25,902 nt of DNA from a virus: IMG/VR virus record IMGVR_UViG_3300036399_001285, positions 1-25,902 of that record; one strand, written 5' to 3'. Within the stretch, counting starts at the first letter, position 1; each line of letters starts with the position of its first letter. This document shows, one piece after another, positions 7,992 to 14,177 of this stretch. The position numbers were made by a program, and so were the translations under genes. The notes below the pieces were generated by a model. It was not told the origin of the DNA. It made no database searches and saw only the letters and a list, made by a program, of their open reading frames with translations.

Positions 7992-9209
7992 TCATGCTGC
8001 GCAGCCTGAGCTGAACAGGTCGGGCTGAATCGCTTTCAGCGACTGGGACGCGACGCGGTGCCAGTGGGGGCAGCGCTCAATGCCGATGAACTCCCGGCCC
8101 AAGGCAAGACAGGCCTGGCCCGTTGCTCCGCTGCCGGCAAAAGAGTCGAGCACTAAGGCGCCGGGCCTGGTGCTGCTGCCGATGATGTGCCGGAGCAGTG
8201 CCTGAGGCTTCTCGCATGGGTGCTTCCCTGGCCGTGCCTGAACAGTGCGGAAGGTCCAAACATCGGTGAACGGATCAAAACGGGTGACGCTGAACGGGCG
8301 CCGGAGGTCCTCGTACTCGCGCCGGAGGTCCTCGTACTCGCGCCGGAGGTACTCGTAGCTGAATAAGTCCTGCAGCCAGGCGTAATTCTCGGCCGTGGGC
8401 AAAGTCCACTGAACACGGCTGAACCAGTGCCCCGCCATCCCGGTAACTGTGCGACTGCCGGACTTGGCCTGGAAGGCTTCAGCCACCTGCCGAACGGTGA
8501 AGCCAGCCGCTTCGCGCTCGCTGTCAAGGTAAAGCCGAAGCCGCTCAAACACGAACCCCCGCAATCTATCGCAGGCGCCGCTGTAGCCGCTTCCGTCCAT
8601 AGCCGCGCCATCCGCCCCGAACTGCTCGGCAAAGACGATGCGCTCGGTGGCGGGAAAATAGGACCGCAGGCTTTCCTTGCACGCACGATTGTGCATAGCA
8701 AAAGGCTTGGACCACACCAGCGAGTTCAGCACCTGGAACCGCCGCCCCAGCATCACCTCAACCCGTGCCGCCATTTGCGGGGAGGCAAAGCAATAGAGCG
8801 ACCCGTTAGGCCTGAGAACCCGTTGCCATTGCTCGGCGACCTGATCTAGCCAAATCAAGAAAGCCTCTGGGTTGTCCCATTGGCGATCCCAATCCTCTCC
8901 CTTGACGCGGTAGTACGGCGGATCGGTCACCACCGCATCCACGCTGCAATCGGGCAGGGTGCGCAACACGTCGAGGCAGTCGCCAAGGTGCAGGGCCAGC
9001 GTCACGCCTCCACCCCCCCCATGCGGCAGCAGCCTGGCGGCCACGTATCGATGCCGCACACCGCACTCCCCGAGGCGCTGGTTTGCCCGGTGGACTGCGG
9101 TGGCGGTGGCATGGGTCGAGTACAAGACCATGCCGGTGTCACGGTGCAGCAGCACGTAGGCCTCGACGGGCTCATCAGACTGAGGAGGCTGAGCTGCTGC
9201 GGTGGTCAT
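7992..9209 (-). CDS. DNA methyltransferase, DPPY type (N6-adenine or N4-cytosine)
   Basis: 405 residues from the ATG at 9209-9207; the frame extends upstream to 9329 but that part lacks protein character and overlaps another gene. Residues about 15-62 form a small separate N-terminal domain (EAYVLLHRDTGMVLYSTHA). A Gly run (64-68) leads into the catalytic part: LHLGDCLDVLRTLPD, DAVVTDPPYY (motif IV, 96-99), and near the end VLDSFAGSGATG (SAM-binding motif I, about 354-364). The IV-before-I order is that of beta-class methylases. Target recognition probably lies between, near residues 150-300, where a YEDLRRE heptad is tandemly repeated. Likely role: self-modification against host restriction or transcription control. 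The specificity cannot be read from sequence. It converges on the L,D-transpeptidase gene. Confidence 0.9.
   Translation of the reverse strand: MTTAAAQPPQSDEPVEAYVLLHRDTGMVLYSTHATATAVHRANQRLGECGVRHRYVAARLLPHGGGGGVTLALHLGDCLDVLRTLPDCSVDAVVTDPPYYRVKGEDWDRQWDNPEAFLIWLDQVAEQWQRVLRPNGSLYCFASPQMAARVEVMLGRRFQVLNSLVWSKPFAMHNRACKESLRSYFPATERIVFAEQFGADGAAMDGSGYSGACDRLRGFVFERLRLYLDSEREAAGFTVRQVAEAFQAKSGSRTVTGMAGHWFSRVQWTLPTAENYAWLQDLFSYEYLRREYEDLRREYEDLRRPFSVTRFDPFTDVWTFRTVQARPGKHPCEKPQALLRHIIGSSTRPGALVLDSFAGSGATGQACLALGREFIGIERCPHWHRVASQSLKAIQPDLFSSGCAA
8299..8361 (-). repeat. 21-bp tandem repeat inside the methyltransferase gene
   Basis: Two identical 21-bp units (8299-8319 and 8320-8340) and a third degenerate unit (8341-8361) encode successive REYEDLR heptads around residues 283-303. 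In-frame expansion or contraction by slippage would lengthen or shorten a charged helix in or near the target-recognition region. Confidence 0.85.
9006..9040 (-). repeat. Imperfect 34-bp direct repeat, copy inside the methyltransferase gene
   Basis: Partner of 7955-7988. It encodes ARLLPHGGGGG at the junction of the N-terminal domain and the methyltransferase catalytic domain. The two copies bracket the catalytic domain almost exactly. Confidence 0.7.
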
Positions 9210-9471
9210 GGTTGAGGGCGAATCTGTGTGGCTCGATCCCGATGTCAGCCCATCGGCGGCTTGGCACTTTGAGGCGGCCCGGCGGGCGGTGCCGCGGCTC
9301 TCGCGTGAAGAGCTGGAGCGGCAGCTCACCCTCAGTCTGGCGGCCCAGGTGAACGGGGCTCAGGCACTGAAGCAGCTGCTCGAGCGGCTGCGAGAGCTGG
9401 AGGCACAGGTGGCGGCGCTGGAGCGGCCGGGCCGTGGGGTTATGGGGTGGCTGCGGGGGTTGGGAAGCTGA
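9208..9471 (+). CDS. Small NblA-like protein (candidate)
   Basis: 87 residues from ATG 9208; an in-frame GTG at 9202 is closer to the AGGAGG at 9183-9188 and could be the true start. Residues 12-60 align without gaps to NblA as I recall it from Synechococcus PCC 7942: a VS-x4-aromatic start, a V before LSREELE (ISREDLE in NblA), and a final K-x-LL-like segment. NblA is a small helical adaptor that targets phycobilisomes for degradation, and some cyanophages carry it. Here a C-terminal helix (about 50-75, LLERLRELEAQVAALE) extends the usual 55-65 residue length, and the conserved RQ of NblA is not preserved. The gene runs against both neighbours and its 3' end overlaps the cytosine methyltransferase by 32 bases. 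Function is tentative; that it is a gene is more secure. Confidence 0.6.
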   Translation: MVEGESVWLDPDVSPSAAWHFEAARRAVPRLSREELERQLTLSLAAQVNGAQALKQLLERLRELEAQVAALERPGRGVMGWLRGLGS

Positions 9472-10519
9472 GGCATGACTCCAGCTCCAGCACCCGCGCC
9501 AGCGGCACCATCGCCACCTGAGGCACCACGGCATTGCCCAGCGCCTTCAGGCGGTCCACCCGACCGGATAGCCCATCATCTCCTCGACAAAGGACGGGTT
9601 CAGATAGGTAGCTGCGCCAGTCGGGAGACAATCGGGCAATCGCTGCGGGCCATGGCGCCCTGCTGCCTCCCAGTTCGTCCGGCCTTTCCAGTCGCTGGCG
9701 CATGGAGTCAGGAGTTGCGCAGCAATCGCCAGCGGCATTCCCATCCCGTTGCCGTTCATCCTTATGGCTTTGACCCGCTCCCGCCTGGCCAGCCACGTCT
9801 CCGTGCGTTCTCCGTCGTTTGCCAGGCAGGCTGATGGGGTCGGAAGCATTCGCCCAATCACTGTCTCCAGATTCGGAAACCGATCGCCCTCGATGTTGCC
9901 CCTGCTGTTGACCGAAGCCGCCGTGGCTGAGCATGTTCTTGGTGTGGGCAACATCGCAATGAAATCCTCCAGCCTGCTTTGATGGTCCCCGATCGCCTCT
10001 GGACTCCGGAGGCGGTGAAGCATCCCTTGCGCGGCCCTGGGCGTAGGCAACGCACCACCAGCGGTCCCGCTGATGGCAGGCACCCACAGCCGCTGCCGGT
10101 ATGCACGCCCATTCAGCGTCATACCCTGCCTCGGCCAGCGCTCCGAGAACGTCGTCCATCCCTCGGTAAGTGATCGCTGCGACGTTCTCCAAGACGACGT
10201 AGCGCGGTCCCACAAGGCAAACGACTCTGAGCAGTTCGTAGAAAAGGCCCGATCGGCTGCCAGCCAGGCCGGCGCCCTTCCCGGCTTGGCTGATGTCCTG
10301 GCAAGGGAATCCACCGCAAACAATGTCGGCTGAATTGGGGGGGGGTTGGAAGGTGCAGATGTCATCGTGAATAGGAACAGTGGGCCAGTGTTTGGCGAGG
10401 ATGCGCTGGCAGAACGGCTCACGCTCCACAAACTGCACGGTTTCAATCCCGCCCAGCCAGCGAGCGGCGAGGCTGAAGCCGCCGATACCGCTGAAGGTGT
10501 CGATCATGCGGAGACTCAT
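9440..10519 (-). CDS. DNA cytosine-5 methyltransferase (Dcm family)
   Basis: 359 residues starting at ATG 10519-10517 (MSLRMIDTFSGIGGF). Motif I is DTFSGIGGF (7-15), motif IV GGFPCQDIS with catalytic Cys73, motif VI ENV (111-113), motif VIII QRDRWWCVA (150-158), and motifs IX/X are RLKALGNAVVPQVA near residues 322-336. The variable target-recognition region spans about 160-310. It transfers methyl groups from SAM to C5 of cytosine, probably protecting phage DNA from host restriction; no partner endonuclease is nearby. It follows the sigma-factor gene by 59 bases on the same strand, so cotranscription is likely. The frame extends to 10801 but that part lies under the sigma gene. A 299-codon second frame lies inside it. 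Confidence 0.95.
   Translation of the reverse strand: MSLRMIDTFSGIGGFSLAARWLGGIETVQFVEREPFCQRILAKHWPTVPIHDDICTFQPPPNSADIVCGGFPCQDISQAGKGAGLAGSRSGLFYELLRVVCLVGPRYVVLENVAAITYRGMDDVLGALAEAGYDAEWACIPAAAVGACHQRDRWWCVAYAQGRARDASPPPESRGDRGPSKQAGGFHCDVAHTKNMLSHGGFGQQQGQHRGRSVSESGDSDWANASDPISLPGKRRRTHGDVAGQAGAGQSHKDERQRDGNAAGDCCATPDSMRQRLERPDELGGSRAPWPAAIARLSPDWRSYLSEPVLCRGDDGLSGRVDRLKALGNAVVPQVAMVPLARVLELESCLSFPTPAATP
9547..10446 (-). other. Long overlapping reading frame (+1 relative to the cytosine methyltransferase)
   Basis: 299 codons, same strand, one base ahead of the methyltransferase codons; the frame begins at TTG 10446 and has ATGs further in. The translation has repeated LPTP motifs, SSWRTSQRSL followed by FSERWPRQGM, and ends LNPSFVEEMMGYPVGWTA. 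I recall phage database proteins with just this pattern (SWKTSQ, WPRSGM, repeated LPTP, LNP-x-FVE-x2-MG-x-P). The LPTP repeats are the shifted reading of VAHT-like repeats in the methyltransferase. It could be an overprinted gene or a fossil of a frame switch. Long chance frames are common at this GC, so confidence is low. Confidence 0.25.
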
Positions 10520-10578
10520 GGGTTCAGAGTCGAAAGTCCGAGGCTGAGCTGGCAGCCCTCTACCGCCCGGCATGGCTC

Positions 10579-11403
10579 CTACAGATGCGGCGGCGGACCC
10601 AACGGCCTCGGCCTGGGCTTCCGCCTCGCCACCGCCACCGGCACCGGCTCCCCCCGCATCTTGGCCATGGCGATGGCCAGCAGCTTCCGCACCTCGCCTT
10701 GAGAAACGGCCTCCTGAGCGGCGAGCTGAGAGAGGGTGCGACGCTGCCCCTTCAGCCCCCAACGGCCGCCGATCAGCCGGAGCTCGATCGGGTCCAGGCA
10801 CATCAGCCGGGCGTCCAGCTCCTCGGCGTCAAACCCTGGCCCCGGCGTCGGCGCGGCGAGCGTCTCGCCTAGGTCGCGGTCGTTCCCGGGGACCGGAGAA
10901 TCCAGCGACAGCAAGCTGGCCACGGACAGGGCGGCCTCCAGCAGGTGAGCGGGACAGGCCCCGTTCCTGCGGCCACGGAGGGCGGCGTGAGCCGGGCCTG
11001 GGAGCCGAATCGTTTTTTCGTCCAGCTCCCCTTTGTCAATCGCCTGGCGGATCCACCAATAGGCGTAGGTGGCGAAGGTGTAACCCCTGCTGGGATCAAA
11101 CTTCTCAACCGCTCGCGCCAGCCCGAGCGAGCCGCTCTGGAACCGATCGATTAAGGGCGCGTCGTGGCAGGAGCATTCCTTGGCGACCGAGGCGACCAGC
11201 CGCAGATTGGCCGACACCATCCGATCGCGGGCCCGGAGGCCCCGGCGGCGGACTGCTGCAGGGGCCTCGTCAGGGCTGGGCTCCCAGTCCTGCCACCTCC
11301 TCACCAGAGCGCCGAGGTGGATGGCCTCGGCGGCGGAGAGAAGCGGAACCCGGCCGGCCTGCCCCAGCCAATAAGCGATCGTGTCATCGCCGGTAGAGGC
11401 CAT
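10579..11403 (-). CDS. RNA polymerase sigma factor, sigma-70 family
   Basis: 274 residues from ATG 11403-11401. Region 1.2-like helices: residues 8-40 (TIAYWLGQAGRVPLLSAAE). Region 2: ARDRMVSANLRLVASVA (58-74), then FQSGSLGLARAVEKFDPSRG and YTFATYAYWWIRQAI (about 88-122), closely matching the core-binding and -10 recognition helices of primary and group 2 sigma factors. Region 3: KTIRLP (130-135). Region 4: a helix-turn-helix near 222-250 (LSQLAAQEAVSQGEVRKLL). The C-terminus is a basic, Pro-rich tail. With region 1.1 absent it is shorter than RpoD. It should bind host core polymerase and select phage promoters. It is encoded in one leftward unit with the small membrane protein and ssDNA-binding protein (3-base gap upstream). 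Confidence 0.92.
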   Translation of the reverse strand: MASTGDDTIAYWLGQAGRVPLLSAAEAIHLGALVRRWQDWEPSPDEAPAAVRRRGLRARDRMVSANLRLVASVAKECSCHDAPLIDRFQSGSLGLARAVEKFDPSRGYTFATYAYWWIRQAIDKGELDEKTIRLPGPAHAALRGRRNGACPAHLLEAALSVASLLSLDSPVPGNDRDLGETLAAPTPGPGFDAEELDARLMCLDPIELRLIGGRWGLKGQRRTLSQLAAQEAVSQGEVRKLLAIAMAKMRGEPVPVAVARRKPRPRPLGPPPHL

Positions 11404-11406
11404 GGA

Positions 11407-11553
11407 TCAGGGCGGCGAGGGGGAGCCCAGCACTGCCACCACGCCGAGCACGATGGCGAGCCCCCAGAGGGGTGGGTGCATCAACCCCACGGCCATGGCG
11501 ACCAGGGCCAGCAGGATCGCCAGGACTGCAAGGCCGGCGGTAGGCCTGTCCAT
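11407..11553 (-). CDS. 48-residue two-helix membrane protein
   Basis: The ATG at 11553-11551 overlaps the stop of the ssDNA-binding gene (TGATG), and the TGA at 11409-11407 is three bases before the sigma-factor start. The sequence is MDRP followed by two hydrophobic stretches (about residues 6-24, GLAVLAILLALVAMAVGL, and 29-43, WGLAIVLGVVAVLG) separated by MHPPL, a helical hairpin, and a short Ser/Pro tail. Perfect packing between coupled genes argues that it is real. The role is unknown; small phage membrane proteins include holin-like, superinfection-exclusion and anti-sigma-tethering functions, none of which can be asserted. Confidence 0.7.
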   Translation of the reverse strand: MDRPTAGLAVLAILLALVAMAVGLMHPPLWGLAIVLGVVAVLGSPSPP

Positions 11554-12113
11554 CAGAAGGGGGGCTCGTCGCCGAACTCGTCGTGGTAGCCGTCGGCGGC
11601 GGCCACGCTGTAGCCCTCCTGCTCCTCGAAACCTTCGGCAACCTCATCGCCGCTAGTGTCTTCGCGGGGCACAAAGGAGACAACCTGGCACGCTTTGGGA
11701 TGAAGAGAGATCCCAACATCTTCTTTCCAGCCTCCAACAGTGAATCCAATAATCATCTCGGAACCGTTGCCAATTTCTTGCCCGTTCCAGGGTTGCTTTT
11801 TTGCGTCAACCAGTCGAGGCCCTTTGCTCAAAGTGCCGTCGCTATTCTCGAATCGGTTGGTTTTGAATTTGACGCGAGTTGTACCATTGCCAAGGCTGAG
11901 CCAAGGCTTACCGTTCTCGGCAGATTGGCGCTTGGTGCCGTAAAGAGCTACAAACTCTGATTCAAGTTTGTCCAGAAAGGCTTTATGGGCTGGGTCGGCG
12001 TCGGTCAAAATTAACTCGACACTGTAGCTCCATTTGTCTTTGTAGAATCCAGCATGAACCAGGCGCGCATAACGCACCGGAGCCTTGGGGCTGTAGAAAG
12101 TTTCGGATGCCAT
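11553..12113 (-). CDS. Single-stranded DNA-binding protein, T7 gp2.5-like
   Basis: 186 residues from the ATG at 12113-12111, preferred to an in-frame TTG at 12122 that overlaps the previous stop. The N-terminus SPKAPVRYARLVHAGFYKDK and the GVGISLHPKAC-like segment near residue 140 (GWKEDVGISLHPKACQVVSF) are typical of the gp2.5/DUF2815 group of OB-fold phage ssDNA-binding proteins. The last ten residues are very acidic and end in an aromatic (EFGDEPPF), as in T7 gp2.5, where the tail contacts polymerase and primase-helicase. The middle (about 75-125) is Gly/Asn/Lys-rich and encoded by AT-richer DNA. It probably serves replication together with the primase-helicase and exonuclease encoded at 21615-25468. 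Confidence 0.85.
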   Translation of the reverse strand: MASETFYSPKAPVRYARLVHAGFYKDKWSYSVELILTDADPAHKAFLDKLESEFVALYGTKRQSAENGKPWLSLGNGTTRVKFKTNRFENSDGTLSKGPRLVDAKKQPWNGQEIGNGSEMIIGFTVGGWKEDVGISLHPKACQVVSFVPREDTSGDEVAEGFEEQEGYSVAAADGYHDEFGDEPPF

Positions 12114-12118
12114 GAGAT

Positions 12119-12382
12119 TCAATCCAGAGGGGGAAGAGGTTTGAGGCCCGCAGCCAGGCGGATCAGGTGGTGGGCCGCACCGGCCCGGCTGAGCCGGTGC
12201 TTTTTTGCCAGCTTGAGAACTGCGGCCGCGCTGTCAGATCGGAGAGTGACCATGACGGTGAGAGTGGCCTCTGCGCGCTTTTGGGCCCTTCCGTAAACCC
12301 GCCGGCCATAAAGAACCGTGGGCCCATCGGGGGGCGGCAGTGAGCGGCGCCGGGGCTTGGACTCGGGAGCCTGATCATCCAT
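12119..12382 (-). CDS. Small basic protein with ribbon-helix-helix-like C-terminus
   Basis: 87 residues from ATG 12382. Residues 1-35 are basic and Pro-rich. Residues 38-80 read as a beta strand (EATLTVMVTL) followed by two helices (DSAAAVLKLAKKHRL, SRAGAAHHLIRLAAG), the layout of MetJ/Arc ribbon-helix-helix DNA-binding proteins. Such proteins are dimeric repressors, so it may autoregulate its operon or act on the ssDNA-binding gene just downstream (5 bases between stop and start). Its start overlaps the previous gene's end by 8 bases. The family is inferred from pattern. Confidence 0.65.
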   Translation of the reverse strand: MDDQAPESKPRRRSLPPPDGPTVLYGRRVYGRAQKRAEATLTVMVTLRSDSAAAVLKLAKKHRLSRAGAAHHLIRLAAGLKPLPPLD

Positions 12383-12578
12383 CGGCGTGCCACTGCCAAG
12401 GGGTGGCCGGGTGGGCGGTGAGGGTCATTGGCACCAGCTGGCAAACGGCCAGGTTGATGCCCAGCCGCTGCACCCGGGCAGCGGCCACGTGGGGGTCAAG
12501 CAGCCACCATGCCCACTCCAGCCGGTCGGTCCAGATCCCTTGCGGGTCCAGCCACCGCCCGTTGCGGTGCTGCACCAC
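12375..12578 (-). CDS. Hypothetical protein, start uncertain
   Basis: About 67 residues if started at GTG 12578; rich in Trp and His (VVQHRNGRWLDPQGIWTDRL, WAWWLLDPHVAAARVQRL). The frame continues upstream to 12746, but that part is the shadow of the 12496-12801 gene. No ATG exists near the expected boundary; GTG 12578 or 12575, or an ATC at 12596, are the options, or it may be reached by frameshifting from the upstream gene. The phrase VVQHRNGRWLD looks like a small strand-rich domain. Function unknown. Confidence 0.5.
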   Translation of the reverse strand: MVQHRNGRWLDPQGIWTDRLEWAWWLLDPHVAAARVQRLGINLAVCQLVPMTLTAHPATPWQWHADG

Positions 12579-12801
12579 CCAGCCGTGGCGGGTGATCGAG
12601 GAGTTCGTGGAGCTCTCGCTGATGGCGTTCGAGAGTGTCGATGGCTCGGGAGTGGTGGAGCAGGTGGCCGACCAGATCGGGACGGGCCTGGGAGCCAACC
12701 TGGTGCCGGAGTCGCAGTAGCTCTCGTTGGTGGGCATCAGATTCAAGTTGCAGCAGGTCGATGGCGCGGGTCAGGCGGTTGCGGCTGTGAAGTGGATTCA
12801 T
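12496..12801 (-). CDS. Hypothetical helical protein
   Basis: 101 residues; the ATG at 12801-12799 overlaps the preceding TGA (ATGA), supporting this start. Residues 1-72 are helical and charged (LTRAIDLLQLESDAHQRELL, then LLHHSRAIDTLERHQRELHE), with likely coiled-coil character and many His/Arg. The last 28 residues overlap another frame and look less natural, so the functional protein may be shorter or continue by frameshift. No family recognised. Confidence 0.6.
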   Translation of the reverse strand: MNPLHSRNRLTRAIDLLQLESDAHQRELLRLRHQVGSQARPDLVGHLLHHSRAIDTLERHQRELHELLDHPPRLGGAAPQRAVAGPARDLDRPAGVGMVAA

Positions 12802-13505
12802 GGGGCCACGCCCCCCGAGGCCTCGATACTCCAGCGGTCGCAGAACTCCATGTGCCGAACCTCGGTGATCAGCGGGGCGATGGCCTTGGCCTCCCGGGGC
12901 ACGCGGAAAGCGTCGCGGAAACTGATCGTGAACTTATTGCGCTGGTCCGCCGACAACGCCTTGATCATCCCTACGCAAACCGCCTTCTGCTCATCGGTGA
13001 GTGGCTGGGTTGCATCGGGATCGGGACCGGCCGCCACCTCAGCCACGACCACGCCACCGGTGGCGGCGGCCAGGGATTCGGCGGCGAGCTGGGCGGGGGC
13101 GGGGGCCATTGCAACGCGGCCGGCGGCGGCAGTGGCGCCGCCGGCAGGGGTCGCCTCGTGCTCAGGGCCCAGCGTGATCGCCTTTTGCTCCGGCTCAGAA
13201 GCCTGAGCAGCCAGGATCGCAACATCGTGCGCCAGCGGGTGCCCGAGCAGCCCCGCCAGCAGGGCTGAAATCGATTGGCCATCGGCCTCTCTCTCTGCCC
13301 CGCCCTTGTGACAGAGCACGACCTGAAAGGCGGCTACCTCTGATGGCCGGGCATACCAGGAGAGTCCGTGCTCGCTGGCGCGGCGGGCATCGGCGGCGAG
13401 CGACTCTTCGCGGGGGCCCGCCTGAAACTCCGCCAACGCCGCAGAAAACGCGGCATCAGCGTCGAAGGCTCTTATGGCCAGTTCAGTGGAGAGACTTGGC
13501 TCCAT
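12798..13505 (-). CDS. Hypothetical protein, first gene of the leftward operon
   Basis: 235 residues from ATG 13505-13503. Residues 1-110 are helical and Ala-rich. About 115-165 is an Ala/Gly/Pro linker. Residues 167-228 form a compact C-terminal domain (LTDEQKAVCVGMIKALSADQ, then FRDAFRVPREAKAIAPLITE). The C-terminal domain resembles a conserved module in phages and cyanobacteria without known function, but I cannot name it. A promoter-like pair lies 22-51 bases upstream. It leads a unit that continues to the ssDNA-binding protein, sigma factor and cytosine methyltransferase. Confidence 0.75.
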   Translation of the reverse strand: MEPSLSTELAIRAFDADAAFSAALAEFQAGPREESLAADARRASEHGLSWYARPSEVAAFQVVLCHKGGAEREADGQSISALLAGLLGHPLAHDVAILAAQASEPEQKAITLGPEHEATPAGGATAAAGRVAMAPAPAQLAAESLAAATGGVVVAEVAAGPDPDATQPLTDEQKAVCVGMIKALSADQRNKFTISFRDAFRVPREAKAIAPLITEVRHMEFCDRWSIEASGGVAP

Positions 13506-13635
13506 AGGTGGGGTGCAGACCCCTAGATCTTAAGCCATCGGAAGCCTGAGCGGCAAGGAATCCGCTAAGCGCTAAGGTGATTGAGTCACCAGGCGCGGGC
13601 GCTGCCCCCTGGAGGCTTCCACAGCATTCCCCACC
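13506..13635 (-). promoter_or_regulatory. Divergent intergenic region with leftward promoter and inverted repeat
   Basis: On the minus strand, TTGCCG (13556-13551) and TAAGAT (13532-13527) are separated by 18 bases and each match the sigma-70 consensus at 4 of 6 positions, placing a start just before the 13505 gene. The region also holds a tandem CGCTAAG pair (13564-13577) and an inverted repeat GGTGA-5-TCACC (13576-13590) that could be an operator for this or the rightward gene at 13636. Predicted only. Confidence 0.45.
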
Positions 13636-13812
13636 ATGACCACCATCGCCTGGGCCCTGGCCCTGCTGCTGCTCCCTGTCCTGCTGCTCGCCTGGGCACT
13701 CGAAACCGACCGCGACCGGGCCCGCCGCTGGAGGCGCGAGGGGGTCAGTCAGCGCGAGATCGCCCGCCGGTTGGATTGCTCCCGCTGGCGGGTGCGGCAG
13801 CTGCTGGGGTGA
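13636..13812 (+). CDS. 58-residue membrane-anchored helix-turn-helix protein
   Basis: ATG 13636 follows a C/A-rich leader, the same style as neighbouring starts. Residues 3-21 are a single hydrophobic helix (TIAWALALLLLPVLLLAWAL), then a basic stretch (RDRARRWRREG) and a resolvase-type helix-turn-helix (VSQREIARRLDCSRWRVRQL, about 37-57). The HTH is the type used by Hin-like and MerR/DeoR-type factors to contact DNA. A DNA-binding head on a membrane anchor with almost no linker is unusual. It may tether phage DNA to the membrane or act as a membrane-linked regulator. No homologue recognised. Confidence 0.7.
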   Translation: MTTIAWALALLLLPVLLLAWALETDRDRARRWRREGVSQREIARRLDCSRWRVRQLLG

Positions 13813-13820
13813 TTGCGACG

Positions 13821-13921
13821 ATTCGTGAACTGGCCACCAATGGGCAGAGCAGGCCGTCACGCATGGGTTACAGTGTGTGCATCGGGGGGAGAGATCCCGC
13901 CACCACCCACCAGCAGCCATG
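13821..13921 (+). repeat. 101-bp duplicated leader, copy A
   Basis: It aligns without gaps to 15251-15351 (offset exactly 1430) at about 82 of 101 positions, ending on the ATG of the next gene in both. The conserved core CCGTCACGCATGGGTTACAG (13854-13873) and the segment around CGGGGGGAG...GATCCCGCC are nearly identical, whereas a 10-base block at 13841-13850 is not conserved. It probably carries a promoter (TACAGT as a -10-like box at 13869-13874) plus a shared operator or leader. Confidence 0.75.
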
Positions 13922-14122
13922 ACCATCGCACTTCCCACCGTCACGATTGAAGGCATCACCTACCAGATCATCAAAGAAAAGGATTTCACCGTTACTCCCG
14001 ACATGGCGGGCTGGTGCAAAACGCCCATCACTCGGCAATCGCTGATCCTGAAACGCCCTCGCGGCAAGCGCTTCTACAGCGCTGTTCGCTACGAGTCCGG
14101 CAAATACAGCTCTGCCATTTGA
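13919..14122 (+). CDS. Hypothetical small protein
   Basis: 67 residues from ATG 13919, which is the end of the 101-bp duplicated leader. It is strand-rich and basic (TVTIEGITYQIIKEKDFTVT, ILKRPRGKRFYSAVRYESGK). No membrane or metal-binding motif. The shared leader suggests co-regulation with the gene at 15349, but the two proteins are not obviously similar. Function unknown. Confidence 0.7.
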   Translation: MTIALPTVTIEGITYQIIKEKDFTVTPDMAGWCKTPITRQSLILKRPRGKRFYSAVRYESGKYSSAI

Positions 14123-14135
14123 CCCCCCACGGCCC

Positions 14136-14152
14136 GCCGGAGCCTATCCGGC
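14136..14152 (+). other. Short stem-loop between small genes
   Basis: GCCGGA (14136-14141) pairs with TCCGGC (14147-14152) over a 5-base loop, 14 bases after a stop codon. No T-run follows; it may be a weak terminator or an RNA-end protector. Confidence 0.3.
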
Positions 14153-14177
14153 AACCCATTCCACTGCATTGCCTTCA

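Noticed and set aside
7992-10519. Restriction-modification system
   Set aside because: Two methyltransferases are present but no restriction endonuclease; the PD-(D/E)XK nuclease is distant and RecB-like, so the methylases look like solitary phage enzymes.
10572-11396. Long rightward frame of 274 codons opposite the sigma factor
   Set aside because: It is the antisense shadow of a clear sigma-factor gene; its translation is Pro/Arg/Ala-rich with no domain.
13877-13919. Upstream extension of the 13919 gene
   Set aside because: The extension lies in the duplicated leader, whose partner copy shows the start at the equivalent ATG.
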